Source: Papaver somniferum (Eukaryota > Streptophyta > Magnoliopsida > Ranunculales > Papaveraceae). From it: 64,000 nt of DNA. The position numbers and the translations under genes were made by a program. The stretch spans positions 133,511,939-133,575,938 of the forward strand of contig NC_039359.1 in assembly GCF_003573695.1 (NCBI RefSeq), read 5' to 3'. Positions 1-10,580 of this stretch are shown piece by piece; within the stretch, counting starts at the first letter, position 1; each line of letters begins with the position of its first letter. A model generated the notes under the pieces. That model was not told the origin of the DNA. It saw only the letters and a program-made list of their open reading frames with translations, and ran no database searches.

Positions 1-361
1 TTGCATCTCTTGATTGAAGAATGGGTTGTTGTTGTAGGAGGAAGATTCAAAATCACAAATAATCGAAATGAGAATGGAATCTTAATTTAAAAATACTTTG
101 GAAATAACTAAATTAAATTTTATAAGTTATGTAACTAATAGAATAGCTAAAAACCTTGCGAGAATCTATGGACAATCTCGTAGAATCCAAAATTGGTTCG
201 TATTCAATCTAAGCTCTTTTATCTTTGTCTAAACAATATAAAAGTTAAACCTGATTTTGGAGACTAACTCCTTTCGTATCGATCATGTAAATGAAGGGGT
301 GGTCAGAATTTAGGTGGTTTAATCCATTCTTATACGTTCCTATATTCGAATTAAAAAAAAA
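1..361. other. AT-rich intergenic DNA, no feature seen
   Basis: No open frame, RNA gene or repeat structure that I can support. The sequence is AT-rich and carries many stop codons in all frames. It ends in a short A-run that abuts the foldback repeat. Confidence 0.5.
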
Positions 362-505
362 CATGATTTATAAAGGGGTATACCAGTTCTACTAAGTGCT
401 GATACCGTTTCATATAGGACAAAAAGATCTCACCGATCCTGACCGTCGGATCGATGAAATGGTATCAGCACTTAGTAGGACTGGTATCTTTCTTTATAAA
501 TCGTG
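362..505. mobile_element. Foldback (MITE-like) inverted repeat
   Basis: Two arms of about 52 bp face each other. The left arm runs 362-413 and the right arm about 455-505; the right arm reverse-complemented matches the left with roughly 8 differences. The shared core is ctactaagtgctgatacc, present at 389-406 and inverted at about 462-479. The loop is about 40 bp. There is no coding capacity. A-runs flank both ends, so a target duplication cannot be assigned. This is the form of a MITE or a foldback element; a small-RNA hairpin precursor is an alternative that the sequence cannot separate. Confidence 0.7.
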
Positions 506-2363
506 AAAAAAGGTTGTGTGTTTTAAGTTAGTAATAAAACTAATGATTTACAGTGAATGTAAAGTAGTGTATTGTTGGTGAACTAAACAATTTTATGCTA
601 AGCTCAAAAAGAACCTTTGTATTTGTTTAATTGTACCAGATGTGAAAAGGGTTGTGAGTTTTGCTTGGTTGAGGAGTTTACTTTCCTGGACACTAGGTTA
701 TGCTTACGGTGTAGTTTGAGGATATTATGAGTCGGGATTTCTCAACCTTTTTTAGGGGAAAGGTTTGCATGAAGTTATATTTTATGTGGGAAGTTCATAA
801 TCCTCGTTGAGGTCTACTTCATGATTATGAGTTCATCTTTCCTAATAAGAAGAAAAAACGTATATTCTATTCACTTGAAAATTCGAAACAGTCTTCTGAA
901 CATGGGATTTTAAGCCATTTTTTGTTAATTTTATATTAAAATATTATGAATATTAATCATTGAAGAAATCTGATAGATTCATCCTTAATCCGGCTATCTA
1001 AATGTATATCCATTTGATATTGGATTGAATACGGATATCAAACTTGCAATCTGCCATATATTGGAATTGACGCGGATAAGACGAATACTGACTATTACAA
1101 CGGGTGATACGAGTCGGATGCACGTTAACCGTGAATTTAGTTTATATAAAAGAAAAAAAGAGTTTGAAGAAACTAGCAGTTCAAAGTTACAGATCACGGA
1201 TTGTTTATTTCTACGGATCAATTTGTGATGAAACATGCACATGATTAAAAAAAAGTAAATTGGTTTCAAGAAGCTAGCTCGAGTATAAATGAGATAAACA
1301 GACCAGAATCAACAATTGGACTGGACTCACTAGAGACACAATTAATGGCTTCAGAGAAATTGCATGCATCATTAGCCTCGCAGTAAGACCTAAGCTCGGC
1401 ATTTATTAATTTTTTTTATTCTTCTCTCGTTATGAGTTCACTGTCACACACCGTTACCTACTGCATTTTCCTGTCTTAACAAAACTACTCTACTAATAGC
1501 ACATTATACATGCATTTTCCAGTTCAGAGAAGAAAGTTGAGCGTAAATTAGGTTTCAGAAAGATAAAATGTTTATTTATAAAATTCATACTTCCCATATA
1601 ATCCTTAAAATTTCTATTAAATTCCCTTATTATCCTACGGTGTGGGTGAATCCGCGGATTTCAAAGTCCAACCATAACCAAACCGCTAAAAGTGCGGATT
1701 TGAGAATCCTACCCGTCTCCGGCCCATGAACCTTGCGGATTGGGTTTACCCGCAATTTTTGCGGACGGATACGGGTGAGATCTGCGGTTCCGGTTTTTAT
1801 GCTCACCCGTACGACTATGCTCATGACTAAGCCCAGTATCAACTTAGTTCTTACGCGGTTATTCCAATGATAATGGGCTTGTGGCTGAGTATTCATTTTT
1901 TCCATCTGACTAGTTTGCTAGGGTACCAGTTACCTACTATATAGCTAGTCTAATGCCTATTCATGGGAAATTCCCACTTTATCTTTATGTAACAATTTAC
2001 CGGACTTTGAGAGATGTACTTGTTTATAACATTGGTGGTTAACATTCATTTTCACCATGACAAATAGACTCTAAATCCTGTAAAGTTCTTCTAGTCGTCC
2101 TCAAATTAATCGGCTTTCATGGTAGTTATGGCAGGTTCTTGTCCACGTATTCGTTTTGATGCTGGTAGCGCCGGTTCTTGCCTACGTATCCATGCAAGTT
2201 CTTGCCAAAGCACACGAGATGTATATAATCCGAGACGGAGCCAGAAAATAAGCTCCAGCCTCCAGGTGAGCTAAGAATAGTTAGGAATAGAACTTAAGTG
2301 GGCTAAATTACATTAGATAGATTTTGTGAAGCCCATTTCTTTTAATAAAGCCACTATCCAAAA
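506..2363. other. Intergenic DNA without a supported gene
   Basis: Short ORFs of 67-91 codons occur (994-1269 and 1630-1905 on the minus strand, 1025-1228 on the plus strand) but none resembles a protein family and none has a promoter or codon pattern that stands out. The stretch contains the GCGGAT-motif repeat described separately. Near 2225-2260 a gacggagccagaaa motif occurs, similar to the end of the small inverted element at 10424. Confidence 0.4.
1640..1800. repeat. Cluster of GCGGAT/GCGGTT motifs
   Basis: The motif tgcggatt or close variants (gcggattt, gcggattg, gcggacgg, gcggttcc) recurs at least six times in about 150 bp, mixed with acccgtacg-like and tacccg words. It reads as an internally repetitive fragment of a dispersed repeat. 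I cannot name the family. Confidence 0.35.
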
Positions 2364-2522
2364 GAATGATTTTTTTTTAGGGACGATGGTTTTTTGAGGG
2401 GACCACGGTTTTATTAGGCCACCTTCCTTATAGTTATATGGGGTGTCCTAAAGTGTTGAAATGATTAACCTACCTTTAACCTAATTTAATTTAAAACCAA
2501 CCTAATAACCACCTATATATAT

Positions 2523-2720
2523 AACGACCACCTCCGCCCACCACCGCCGATTACCACCACCATCACCACCTCTGATTATCACCACCACCAACCACCGATT
2601 ACCACCACCACCTCCTCCCACCACCACCGCTGATTACCACCACCTCCTCCTCCGATTATTACCACCACAAACCACCGATTACCACCACCACCTCCGATTA
2701 CCACCACCACCACCTCTATA
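2523..2720. repeat. CAC/ACC-rich imperfect microsatellite
   Basis: About 200 bp of interrupted ccaccacc units with a recurring ccgattaccaccacc sub-unit of roughly 15-25 bp. It lies just inside the left terminal repeat of the DNA transposon. The plus strand is almost free of G. Confidence 0.85.
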
Positions 2721-2871
2721 TATAGCTTAATTTAAAACATTAACAAAGATATTCTCACAAACCCATTACTGTCATTCGTTTTTGGTTGAGTAAGTGAGAA
2801 GTAATCATCAAAATGAGTTCAAAATGGAAATTGCAGAGAGGTTTAATGGAGGGTTGTTTTTTCAGAGAAAA

Positions 2872-3616
2872 GTTCGGTTACGTCGCAAAAAACAAGTCTC
2901 AGCCGAATTTTTAGTTCGGTTACGTCGCAAAACGTTCGGTTTCGTCGCAAAAAGTTCGGTTATCGCGAATTAATTTTTTCTTAACCGAGCTCAGAGTTCG
3001 GTTGATTCGCAAAAAATAATTTTAACCGAACTCCTTGTATTAGAACAATACAAGTCCATAAGTTCGGTTCCTTCGCAAAATAATAATATCACCGAACTTT
3101 AAGTTCGGTTGGTAGAGCAATTTGATATGTAACCGTACACACAAGATGTACCCAAATAAATTTTAAGTTCAAAGTTCGGTTACCTACCATTTTATACTAG
3201 GTAACCGAATATAGCACTGTAACTTTGGTTGTTTTTTTTTATCGGTGAGTTCGGTTAGATACGCTTTTGAATATAAAAGTTTGCGAACCAACCAAACTTC
3301 TTACACTTGGAATAAATTTTTTTAACGTAAAGTTCGGTTGGATAGTTGGTTGGTATGAACTTTGCGTACCAACCGAACTATGTACAGTTGGTAAAATTTT
3401 ATTTTCACGTAAAGTTCGGTTAGTTATTGTTTGCAAAGAAATCGAACTTCTAGACCCTAAAGTTCGGTTAAATTGCGGGCAAACCGAACATTACACTGTA
3501 CGACCAAAACCTCCATTAACGAGCGAGTTCGGTAACCTGCGTGTTTGGAAAACGTAACCGAACTACACTTTCAGGTGTGTTCGGTTACATGTTCTTGACA
3601 TATGGTAACCGAACTG
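2872..3616. repeat. Array of alternating AGTTCGGTT and AACCGAACT palindromic units
   Basis: The word agttcggtt (one mismatch allowed) occurs about 14 times and its complement aaccgaact about 8 times, mostly in alternation, spaced 20-70 bp apart. Each forward/inverted pair can fold into a short hairpin. Several forward copies are followed by a tcgcaaaa word in the first half of the array. The 96-codon frame across 3267-3557 merely reads through these repeats. Confidence 0.75.
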
Positions 3617-4452
3617 GCCCAAATCTACATAAAGAATTTCATTTTTTTGAAAGTTTGGAGCAATTAAACCAACATTATCTAAGTTTGAAGCATACCTGAT
3701 AACCCAAATGCTCTTCCTCCGGTTGTGGTTGGTAAAATCCATCGTTTTCATCTTGAGATTGAGTTTGGGGAAGAATACAATCACCATTTAAGAAATAACT
3801 CATATCCGGCTCATTGTGAAGATTAACAAAATACTCTAGGAAAGGAAGGAGATGAAGATTCAGATATGCTATCATCAATTGAATCATCACTTGAATACTC
3901 AAGATTAGTGAACTCAAAAAAAAATATTTTTCATGCTTTTATTTTTCATCTTCTCTAACTTTACTCTCTCAATAATTCTACTTCTTTAGCTTAATCATTT
4001 CACTAATCATTGTCCAAAATTAATCAGGAGGGTAGTTTAGGCATTAATATAAATATCTAGATAAGGGGTGACCTAGATTTACTTCTAAATATCTTACTAA
4101 AAATAGAACCATGGTCCCCCAAAAAAAACCATGGTCCCCAAAAAATCGTTCTTCCAAAAGATCCAAAGTTTCCAAGCTCGCAAAACTTACAATTTAATTT
4201 ACAACACTAGTGGGAAGGAATGCGTGCCTAACCAACTGCTGAATCACTTTTCTTTACCGACCGAATAGTGAACGAATTTAGTCGTTCGGTCTCATATAAT
4301 CAACATGCCAATCAAAAGAAAGAAGTAAATTTTTTCGATTTGGTTTAACCGACATCAGCAAAATTTGAAAGTTTGGTCGATTTGGGATAACATTGTCAGT
4401 CTCAAGCACAAGGGAGAAGAACTTGATTCTTTGTCCAACTTAGATTTCATCT

Positions 4453-4731
4453 TGTTGAGAAGATAAATGTCGTTGGCCAATCTTCTTTAGGGTTTGAATT
4501 GTTACAGATTTTGATTTCACTTTCAATTAAAATATCTCAGAACAACCACTGAGATATTTAAAGAATTTTCAATTGTTACAGGATTGGCCGGTACACGACG
4601 TATACAAAACAGCCACCTGACAGTTATCTCACACGCTTAACTCACACAAGTTCTCAGACACATTTCACACACTCAATTCACATAGTTACAATACACCCAT
4701 TTCACTTGACAGTAACAATGATATTCTAACA
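4453..4731 (-). repeat. Copia-1 3' LTR
   Basis: 279 bp. On the element's strand it starts TGTTAGAATAT and ends CTTCTCAACA. It matches 9091-9369 with about 15 substitutions and no large indel. Confidence 0.92.
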
Positions 4732-4740
4732 CCCCCCGCA
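4732..4740 (-). promoter_or_regulatory. Copia-1 polypurine tract
   Basis: On the minus strand TGCGGGGGG lies directly before the 3' LTR, the position where plus-strand DNA synthesis is primed. Confidence 0.7.
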
Positions 4741-4833
4741 AGATCAGGGTCTGGAGAAACCAATGACACTGAGCTTGAGTCGCATAGTAGAGAAACGAGT
4801 TGTAGAGAGATCCTTCGTGAAAACATCAGTAAT

Positions 4834-6645
4834 TTAGTCTTGTGTAGAGAGGAAACGAACATCCAATGACTTTGCAGCTACAAGTTCATGCACATAATGA
4901 AATGCAATTTCAATATGCTTCATTTTATTGTGAAAGACAGGATTAGATGTAAGGTATGTAGCTCCCATGTTGTCACACCATAAAACTGGGACTCTAGGCA
5001 TGGAAAAGCGCAGCTTAGTAAGAAGAGATTGAACCCACACAATCTCATATGGTGCATCAGCTAAAGCACGGTACTCAGCCTCTGTGCTGGATCGAGAAAC
5101 AGTTTTCTTTTTTCTAGAGCACCAAGAAATCAAATTGAGACCCTGAAAAATAGCCATACCACCAGTGGATCTTCTATCTGACATGTCACCAGCCCAGTAA
5201 GCATCTGAGTAGGCCTGTAATTGCAGTGCTGAAGCTCTCTTAAATTGTAGACTAAAGGAGATAGTGTCATTCAAGTATCTTAAAATCCTCTTTACAGCTG
5301 ACCAGTGTGCATTAGTGGGATTTTGCATATGTTGACAAGCTTTGTTAACTGCAAATGCAATATCAGGTCTAGTGATTGTTGCATATTGGAGAGCACCCAC
5401 AGTGCTTCTATAGAGAACAGGATCCTCAAAAGGAGTAGTATTATCATCAGACTTGGATGGTAAAATTGGAGTAAATGTGGGTTTTGCAGCATTCATTTTG
5501 GTCTTGAGAAGCAAATTAGTAATATACTTCTCTTGAGACAGTAAGATACCTACTGAGTTGTGTGTTGCCTGAATGCCCAAGAAAAAATGAAGAGATCCCA
5601 AATCCTTTATAGCAAATTCTTGACCCAGAGCAGCAATAAGAGTGTCAATGTCCTTTGAAGAACTCCCATTGACCAAAATATCATCAATATAAATGAGAAT
5701 ATACAGTGCAGAATTGGATGTGACCCTATAAAAGAGAGAATTATCTGTCTTTGAAGGCAGAAAGCCATGAGAACACAAGAACTTGCCTAATCTCTCAAAC
5801 CAAGCTCTTGGAGCTTGTTTCAGACCATAGAGGGACCTCTGAAGTTTACACACAGGTTTGGGAAAAAATTTATCTGAGTATCCAGGTGGTTGAACCATGA
5901 AGACCTCCTCATTGAAATTCCCATGCAAAAATGCATTTTTAACATCCAACTGTCTCACTTCCCAGTGCTTGTAGAGAGAAATAGAAAGAATGATCCTGAC
6001 GGTGGTAGGTTTAACCACTGGACTGAAAGTATCTTGATAGTAAATTTCATCCACTTGATTGTATCCTTTATCCACTAGTCTGGCTTTATATCTTTCTATA
6101 GAACCATCTTCCCTTCTCTTGATTCTAAAAATCCACTTCCAGCCTATGACATTTGTACCATCAGGAGCAAGAACTAACCTCCAAGTGTCATTTTGAAGTA
6201 AAGTTGTAATTTCTTCATCCATTGCAGCTCTACATTTTGGATCCTTGCAAGCCTCAGTATAACAAGTAGGAACAGTTATATCCTCACACACACTTTGAAC
6301 TTCAGAAGCAAACACTATTAATTTAGGTTTAGAGATACCCATTTTATCTCTTGTTTGCATTGGATGAGCATTGGTGACAGATGGAGAGGTAGCAGCAGAG
6401 GATATAGGTGAAGTTTTTGCTGGAGTAGAGTCACTTGATGAAATATCAACTTCATTAGAAATATGTAGTGGTGGAGATGCAGTAGCACTGACAGGGATAA
6501 CAGATGGTGTAATAGAAACTGATGTAGAAGTACCAGAAGAATTAAACAATGAAGCATATGGAAATAAATTGTCATCAAACTTGACATCTCTAGAAATAAT
6601 AATCTTGTTGGTACTTGGATTGAAACACCTGTAGTCTTTATGCAT
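4834..6645 (-). CDS. Copia-1 reverse transcriptase-RNase H segment
   Basis: 603-codon open segment of the broken polyprotein; the ATG at 6645 is internal, not a true start. It opens with the integrase C-terminal/linker region, a Ser/Thr/Pro-rich linker, then the copia RT: a WKWIF block, KARLV, a DVKNAFLHG block, the LYGLKQAPRAW block and the active-site YIDD. RNase H follows with SDAYWAGD, a TEAEY block and CDN. RT makes DNA from the element's RNA and RNase H removes that RNA. The frame ends at a premature TAA (4834-4836) just before the usual ITDVFTK-type tail, which is still readable downstream at about 4740-4833, so the copy lacks only the last 30 or so residues. This is the best preserved part of the element. 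Confidence 0.9.
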   Translation of the reverse strand: MHKDYRCFNPSTNKIIISRDVKFDDNLFPYASLFNSSGTSTSVSITPSVIPVSATASPPLHISNEVDISSSDSTPAKTSPISSAATSPSVTNAHPMQTRDKMGISKPKLIVFASEVQSVCEDITVPTCYTEACKDPKCRAAMDEEITTLLQNDTWRLVLAPDGTNVIGWKWIFRIKRREDGSIERYKARLVDKGYNQVDEIYYQDTFSPVVKPTTVRIILSISLYKHWEVRQLDVKNAFLHGNFNEEVFMVQPPGYSDKFFPKPVCKLQRSLYGLKQAPRAWFERLGKFLCSHGFLPSKTDNSLFYRVTSNSALYILIYIDDILVNGSSSKDIDTLIAALGQEFAIKDLGSLHFFLGIQATHNSVGILLSQEKYITNLLLKTKMNAAKPTFTPILPSKSDDNTTPFEDPVLYRSTVGALQYATITRPDIAFAVNKACQHMQNPTNAHWSAVKRILRYLNDTISFSLQFKRASALQLQAYSDAYWAGDMSDRRSTGGMAIFQGLNLISWCSRKKKTVSRSSTEAEYRALADAPYEIVWVQSLLTKLRFSMPRVPVLWCDNMGATYLTSNPVFHNKMKHIEIAFHYVHELVAAKSLDVRFLSTQD

Positions 6646-6705
6646 AATGTTATATCCAAGAAAGATACATTGAACTGATCTAGGTTCTAATTTGTGATGA
6701 TTAAA

Positions 6706-7703
6706 CTATCTTAAGCATGGATAGCAGGCAGAGCCAAAAGTGTGTAAGAACAGATAATTAGGTTTCACATTGAACAAACATTCTAGAGGTGATAATTGAT
6801 CCAAATTTGGTGTTGGTAGTCTGTTAATTAAATAATTTGCAGTTTCAAATGCATAAGACCAAAAAGATATGGGTAAGGAAGCATGGTGTAAAAGGGCTAA
6901 ACCAGTTTCTACAATATATTTGTGCTTTCTTTCAGCTGTCCCATTTTGAGCATGAGCATGAGGACAAGAAACTCTATGTCCTATGCCACAAGAATCCAAA
7001 TAAGTAGATACATTTCTTTATTCACCACCACAATCAGATTGAATGAACTTGATCCTTCTATTAAGTTGATTTTCAACAAGATTTTTGAATTTAACAAAAG
7101 TTGTAAGTACTTCAGATTTATAAGCTAGAGGATACAACCAGGTGAACCTACTGAAAGAATCTATGAAAGAGACATAGTATTTATAACCATTGATGGAACA
7201 TACTGGAGATAGCCAGACATTTGAATAAACTATATCTAAAGGACCATAGACATTATTAGAACTTGTACAGTAGGATAAGGCAGTGCATGCCTTTTAGCTG
7301 TCTGATAGGAGGAGAAAAGTGTGGAAGTCAAATGCTTGTTAATAACTTCATTTATTGAGGAGAGAACATGCTTGAGGGTTTGATATGCAGGGTGACCAAG
7401 TTTATTATGTCATTGAGCTGAAGAACATACCCCATATGAGAGAGCTTTCTTGAGTTGAGTGGTGGTGAACTCCATATGATATAAACCATCTCTAACAGGT
7501 CCATGAAGGAGAACTTTGTGGGTGACCAAATCCTTGATAAGAAATTTGTCAGAATAGAATTCAAAATAGCAGTTATTCTCTTTAGTAAACTGAAGAACTG
7601 ATATTAAATTCTTGGTTATAGATGGGACATGAAGGACATTGGAAATGGTAAATTTAACAGAGTCATGTTGTAAAGTAGAAGAACCAGTGTGGGTAATATG
7701 CAA
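6706..7703 (-). pseudogene. Copia-1 integrase, broken
   Basis: Pre-integrase and integrase region. From 7703 the frame gives a conserved SNVLHVPSITKNLISV-like block, then a TGA at about 7407-7409 just before the HNKLGHP zinc-binding region. Between 7400 and 7000 the catalytic core is readable only with a frame change. The first catalytic aspartate, expected in the YSDVW block, is Asn here (YSNVW). The second Asp is present (QSDCGGE) but is followed by a TAA near 7017. The 3' half (6706-6999) has HAQNGTAERKHKYIVE with the catalytic Glu, and ends at a further nonsense codon in frame with the RT segment. The copy cannot make a working integrase. Confidence 0.85.
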
Positions 7704-7706
7704 ACC

Positions 7707-9029
7707 TTATCCATTATCAACTCTGACTTGATAAGTGCCTTGATATTCAGAGTGAAGGTTGAGATTAGAGAAATCAGAACTGATGTGGTGAGTGGCTCCA
7801 GAATCAGGTATCCAACCAGAAGAAGAAGAAGAAGATGCAAATTCATCATTATAAGCTGCAAATGCTTCTGGTTCAGGACACCAATAATCTTCATAATCTT
7901 CACCATATGAATCATTGGAAGCATAATAAGCTTGCATAGAATAGTCACTTGGTATATATCTGTACTTGCATGCTGGAGCTAGGTGACCAAATTGCTTACA
8001 TAGTTGACATTTCACAGAATAGTTGTATCTAGGAGGATAAAAGTTAGAGTTGTCATGTCTACCACCTCTACCTCCATTTCTGCCTCCTCTAAAACCTCCT
8101 CTGAAATTACCACCATTTCTATTTCCTCTAAAACCAGAATTACCAGCTCTGCCAAAGTTACCACGATTTGGAGGACTTGACCAATTTGGATTATAAGAAG
8201 TATTTGAGTAATGTGGGTAATCATTTTGTGGATATGTATTGTGTGTATAAACATTGGAGCTAGTGTATTGGTGATTGAAAGAATTAAGTCCTGAGGTAGA
8301 TTTGTGTTGCTGAGTAACATTGGCAGAAGCAGTGACTAAATTGTGATTTTTAGTTTGGACTCTGCATTAACTCTAGCTTCTTCTGCCAATAGTAAACCTA
8401 AGAGCTCAGATGAAGTGACTAAATTGTCATTTTTCAATTGTTGAGTACGAATTGAAGTTTTATAGGCATTGAACTCAGAAGGTAAACCATGTAAGATATG
8501 AATTACTAAATCTTCATCAGAAATAGTTCGATCTATTTGAGCTAACTGATGAGAAAATGAACGAGCTCTAGTGAAGTATACTTGTATTGAATCCGAACTT
8601 TTCTTTAATCCAATTAGGTCAGTTTTGAGTTGTAAGAGACGAGATTTAGTGGTAGAGCTATAATTTTGTTCTAAACGATTCCAGATCTCATGAGAAAAAA
8701 TGCAATCTACAACCTGTGAATGAATTTCCTCTGTGCAAGCAGAAAATAACCATGATAGAAGAGCAGAGTCTTGATTTACCCAATACTCATATGCTGGATT
8801 AAAGACAAATTCATTCTCAGGATCAGTATCAGTATCAACAAAATCAGAAGCACTTTCAATAGCAACGAAGATATTTTGCAGGACAATGAAAAGAGCCATC
8901 CACAAAGCGAAGAAGGTTGTAGCTTCGTAGGAGCGGAGCAATCTGAGATTTCCATAAAGGATAATTTGTAGCAGACAATTTTGATGGAGGTTTGAAGGTT
9001 AACGGTATGTGTTTATCAGATTTGGCCAT
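7707..9029 (-). pseudogene. Copia-1 gag and protease, broken
   Basis: The gag start is probably the ATG at 9029, whose frame reads NYPLWKSQIAPLLRSY, a normal copia gag opening. The frame then shifts for about 30 codons around 8830-8920: the FVDGSF-type block is found in another frame. The 8336-8941 segment is a UBN2-type gag core. A one-base indel near 8335 shifts into a Gly/Arg/Asn-rich tract, then a zinc knuckle CQLCKQFGHLAPAC (CX2CX4HX4C) that binds RNA. The protease block PDSGATHHIS, with the catalytic Asp, follows at about 7800. The frame closes at a TAA at 7707-7709, with the same frame continuing into the integrase segment. Confidence 0.85.
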
Positions 9030-9078
9030 TGAAGATGAAATTGAAAAACTTAATTGGAGACTTCTGTGAAGAAGACGG

Positions 9079-9090
9079 TATCTGATACCA
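9079..9090 (-). promoter_or_regulatory. Copia-1 primer binding site (tRNA-iMet)
   Basis: On the minus strand TGGTATCAGATA begins directly after the 5' LTR. Its first ten bases match the common plant primer site complementary to the 3' end of initiator tRNA-Met. Confidence 0.85.
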
Positions 9091-9369
9091 TGTTGAGAAG
9101 ATAAATGCCGTTAGACAATCTTCTTTAGGGTTTGAATTGTTACAGATTTTGATTTCATTTTCAGTTAAAATATCTCAGAACAACCACTGAGATATTTAAA
9201 GAATTTTTAACTGTTACAGGATTGGCCGGTACACAACGTATACAAAACAACCACCTGACAGTTATCTCACACGCTTAACTCACACAAGTTCTCAGACACA
9301 TTTCACACACTCAATTCACACAGTTACAATACACCCATTTCACCTGATAGTAACTCTCATATTCTAACA
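9091..9369 (-). repeat. Copia-1 5' LTR
   Basis: 279 bp, partner of 4453-4731. The target duplication follows at 9370-9374. Confidence 0.92.
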
Positions 9370-9499
9370 CATCCCACATTCATTTCTTCCATGTTGCGAG
9401 TTCTGTTTAAAAATTATAACTAGATAAATGTTAAACCTTCTACTCTCGTCTCGTGAAGCTTTTTGTCGTCAAGAATAGAACCATCTCAAGCACATGCAG

Positions 9500-9790
9500 T
9501 TGCCGGCGTGGAGTAGTAAGGTGTTCGATTCTCTCGCAGTCTCTATATGCTGTGGTCCCGTAGAAAATAACATTGATTTGCAAGAAGACATACAATAAAA
9601 CAACCATATACACACCTGCCGCGAAGAGTTGAGCGCAATCACATGCGGGATTCTGATCGAAAAACATGTAGGATAGTTGAGCTGCTTGTCGTTTTTTTAG
9701 AACGATGCGGCTGGGGATGATAAGTAAGCAACTTGGCGCAGAACAAGTGTCATTGTTATTTAATTCGAAAGCTTGGTCTCATCATTTCAG
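9500..9790. repeat. Diverged direct repeat, copy 1
   Basis: Shares a run of matching words in the same order with 10121-10380: ttgccggc, tgttcgaKtctctcgcaRtctct, atgctgtggt, gaaaataac, aagaagacaKaca, aacaagtgt and ggtctcatc. The start-to-start distance is about 625 bp. Confidence 0.6.
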
Positions 9791-10120
9791 ACGTTTCAGT
9801 ATAGCATGGGTCAATCAACCATTAAAAAATCCCAGCATATAGAGATGGTGACTCGTATACAAATGTGGTTGGTGATTCATGACTTGGTAGACAAAATGGG
9901 TAGCTGAATAAACTTTGTATGCCAGAAGAACCTTCTTCCGACAAAGATATCATGCATATGCTACTACTCTACATACTACACCAACTAACCAGTTAGATGC
10001 ATTAAACGTAGCAAATCAAACTTAGAACGCGTACTTACTTTTTTTGATTGAATGTACGTATTCTACGGTATATTCTACGTCTGTCATACAAAATAATCCC
10101 ATACACATGTGGTTTGTATT

Positions 10121-10380
10121 TGCCGGCTAGAGGAGCTATGTGTTCGACTCTCTCGCAATCTCTGTATGCTGTGGTGGTCCCCGTCGAAAATAACTTGAAC
10201 CAAGAAGACAGACACTAGAACTATTCACTTGCCGTGAAGGGTAAGTGCATGTCACATGTAGGGATTCGTTGAGCTTGTCGTGTAGGATCCTTGCGGCTGA
10301 GGAGTAAGCCCACTGACACGTAATAACAAGTGTTAAGTGTCACCATTATTTGATCACTAAGCCGGGTCTCATCGCAAATT
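10121..10380. repeat. Diverged direct repeat, copy 2
   Basis: Partner of 9500-9790. Copy 2 is shorter by about 30 bp owing to small indels. Both copies may belong to one larger repeat unit; the family is unknown. Confidence 0.6.
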
Positions 10381-10423
10381 CGCAACGAGTAAGATATGGT
10401 GATATTGTTGGACAACATACAGG

Positions 10424-10580
10424 GATGAAGCCAGAAATTTAACTAAGGAGAACAAAATATTTTTTGGGGTGCAAAAACCGTAAAAACGGGTTTGTGATTC
10501 CCAAATCCTTAAAATTTTTGGCTTGGGAACCAGATTGGAAGGTGTGCAATTGCACACCCTTGCTTTACACTGGCTTCGTC
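10424..10580. repeat. Small inverted-end repeat with central palindrome
   Basis: gatgaagccag at 10424-10434 is answered by ctggcttcgtc at 10570-10580, one mismatch when inverted. Inside lies the perfect 18-bp palindrome ggtgtgcaattgcacacc (10541-10558). Total 157 bp, no coding. The form suggests a MITE or the end of a dispersed repeat. Confidence 0.5.

Larger units (their letters stand above)
2364..4152. mobile_element. Non-autonomous TIR DNA transposon (Mutator-like)
   Basis: Terminal inverted repeats of about 50 bp lie at 2364-2414 and 4100-4151; both ends read roughly gaaYgattttttt, then gggac, then atggttttttt, then ggggacca. The 9-bp word tccaaaaga occurs at 2357-2365 and at 4153-4161 and looks like the target duplication, overlapping the TIR start by two bases. 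Target duplications of 9 bp and TIRs of this length fit Mutator-like elements. No transposase is visible. Inside are the CAC-rich microsatellite, the AGTTCGGTT palindrome array and a short minus-strand ORF (3675-3917) that might be captured sequence. Total length is about 1.8 kb. Family assignment is inference; the TIRs and flanking repeat are seen directly. Confidence 0.65.
4453..9369 (-). mobile_element. Copia-1: full-length decayed Ty1/copia retrotransposon
   Basis: Complete element on the minus strand, 4.9 kb. It has two 279-bp LTRs, a tRNA-iMet type primer site inside the right (5') LTR, a G-run polypurine tract inside the left (3') LTR, and gag-protease-integrase-RT-RNase H in the copia order. 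The flanking target duplication is catct (4448-4452) versus catcc (9370-9374), one mismatch. By eye the LTRs differ at about 15 of 279 positions, so the insertion is not recent. The protein is broken by several nonsense codons and frameshifts. RT and gag style suggest the Ale/Retrofit lineage; that is inference. Confidence 0.92.

Noticed and set aside
1630..1905. 91-codon minus frame over the GCGGAT cluster
   Set aside because: Composition follows the repeat motif; no homology recognised.
3267..3557. 96-codon frame across the AGTTCGGTT array
   Set aside because: Codons simply follow the repeated word; no protein family.
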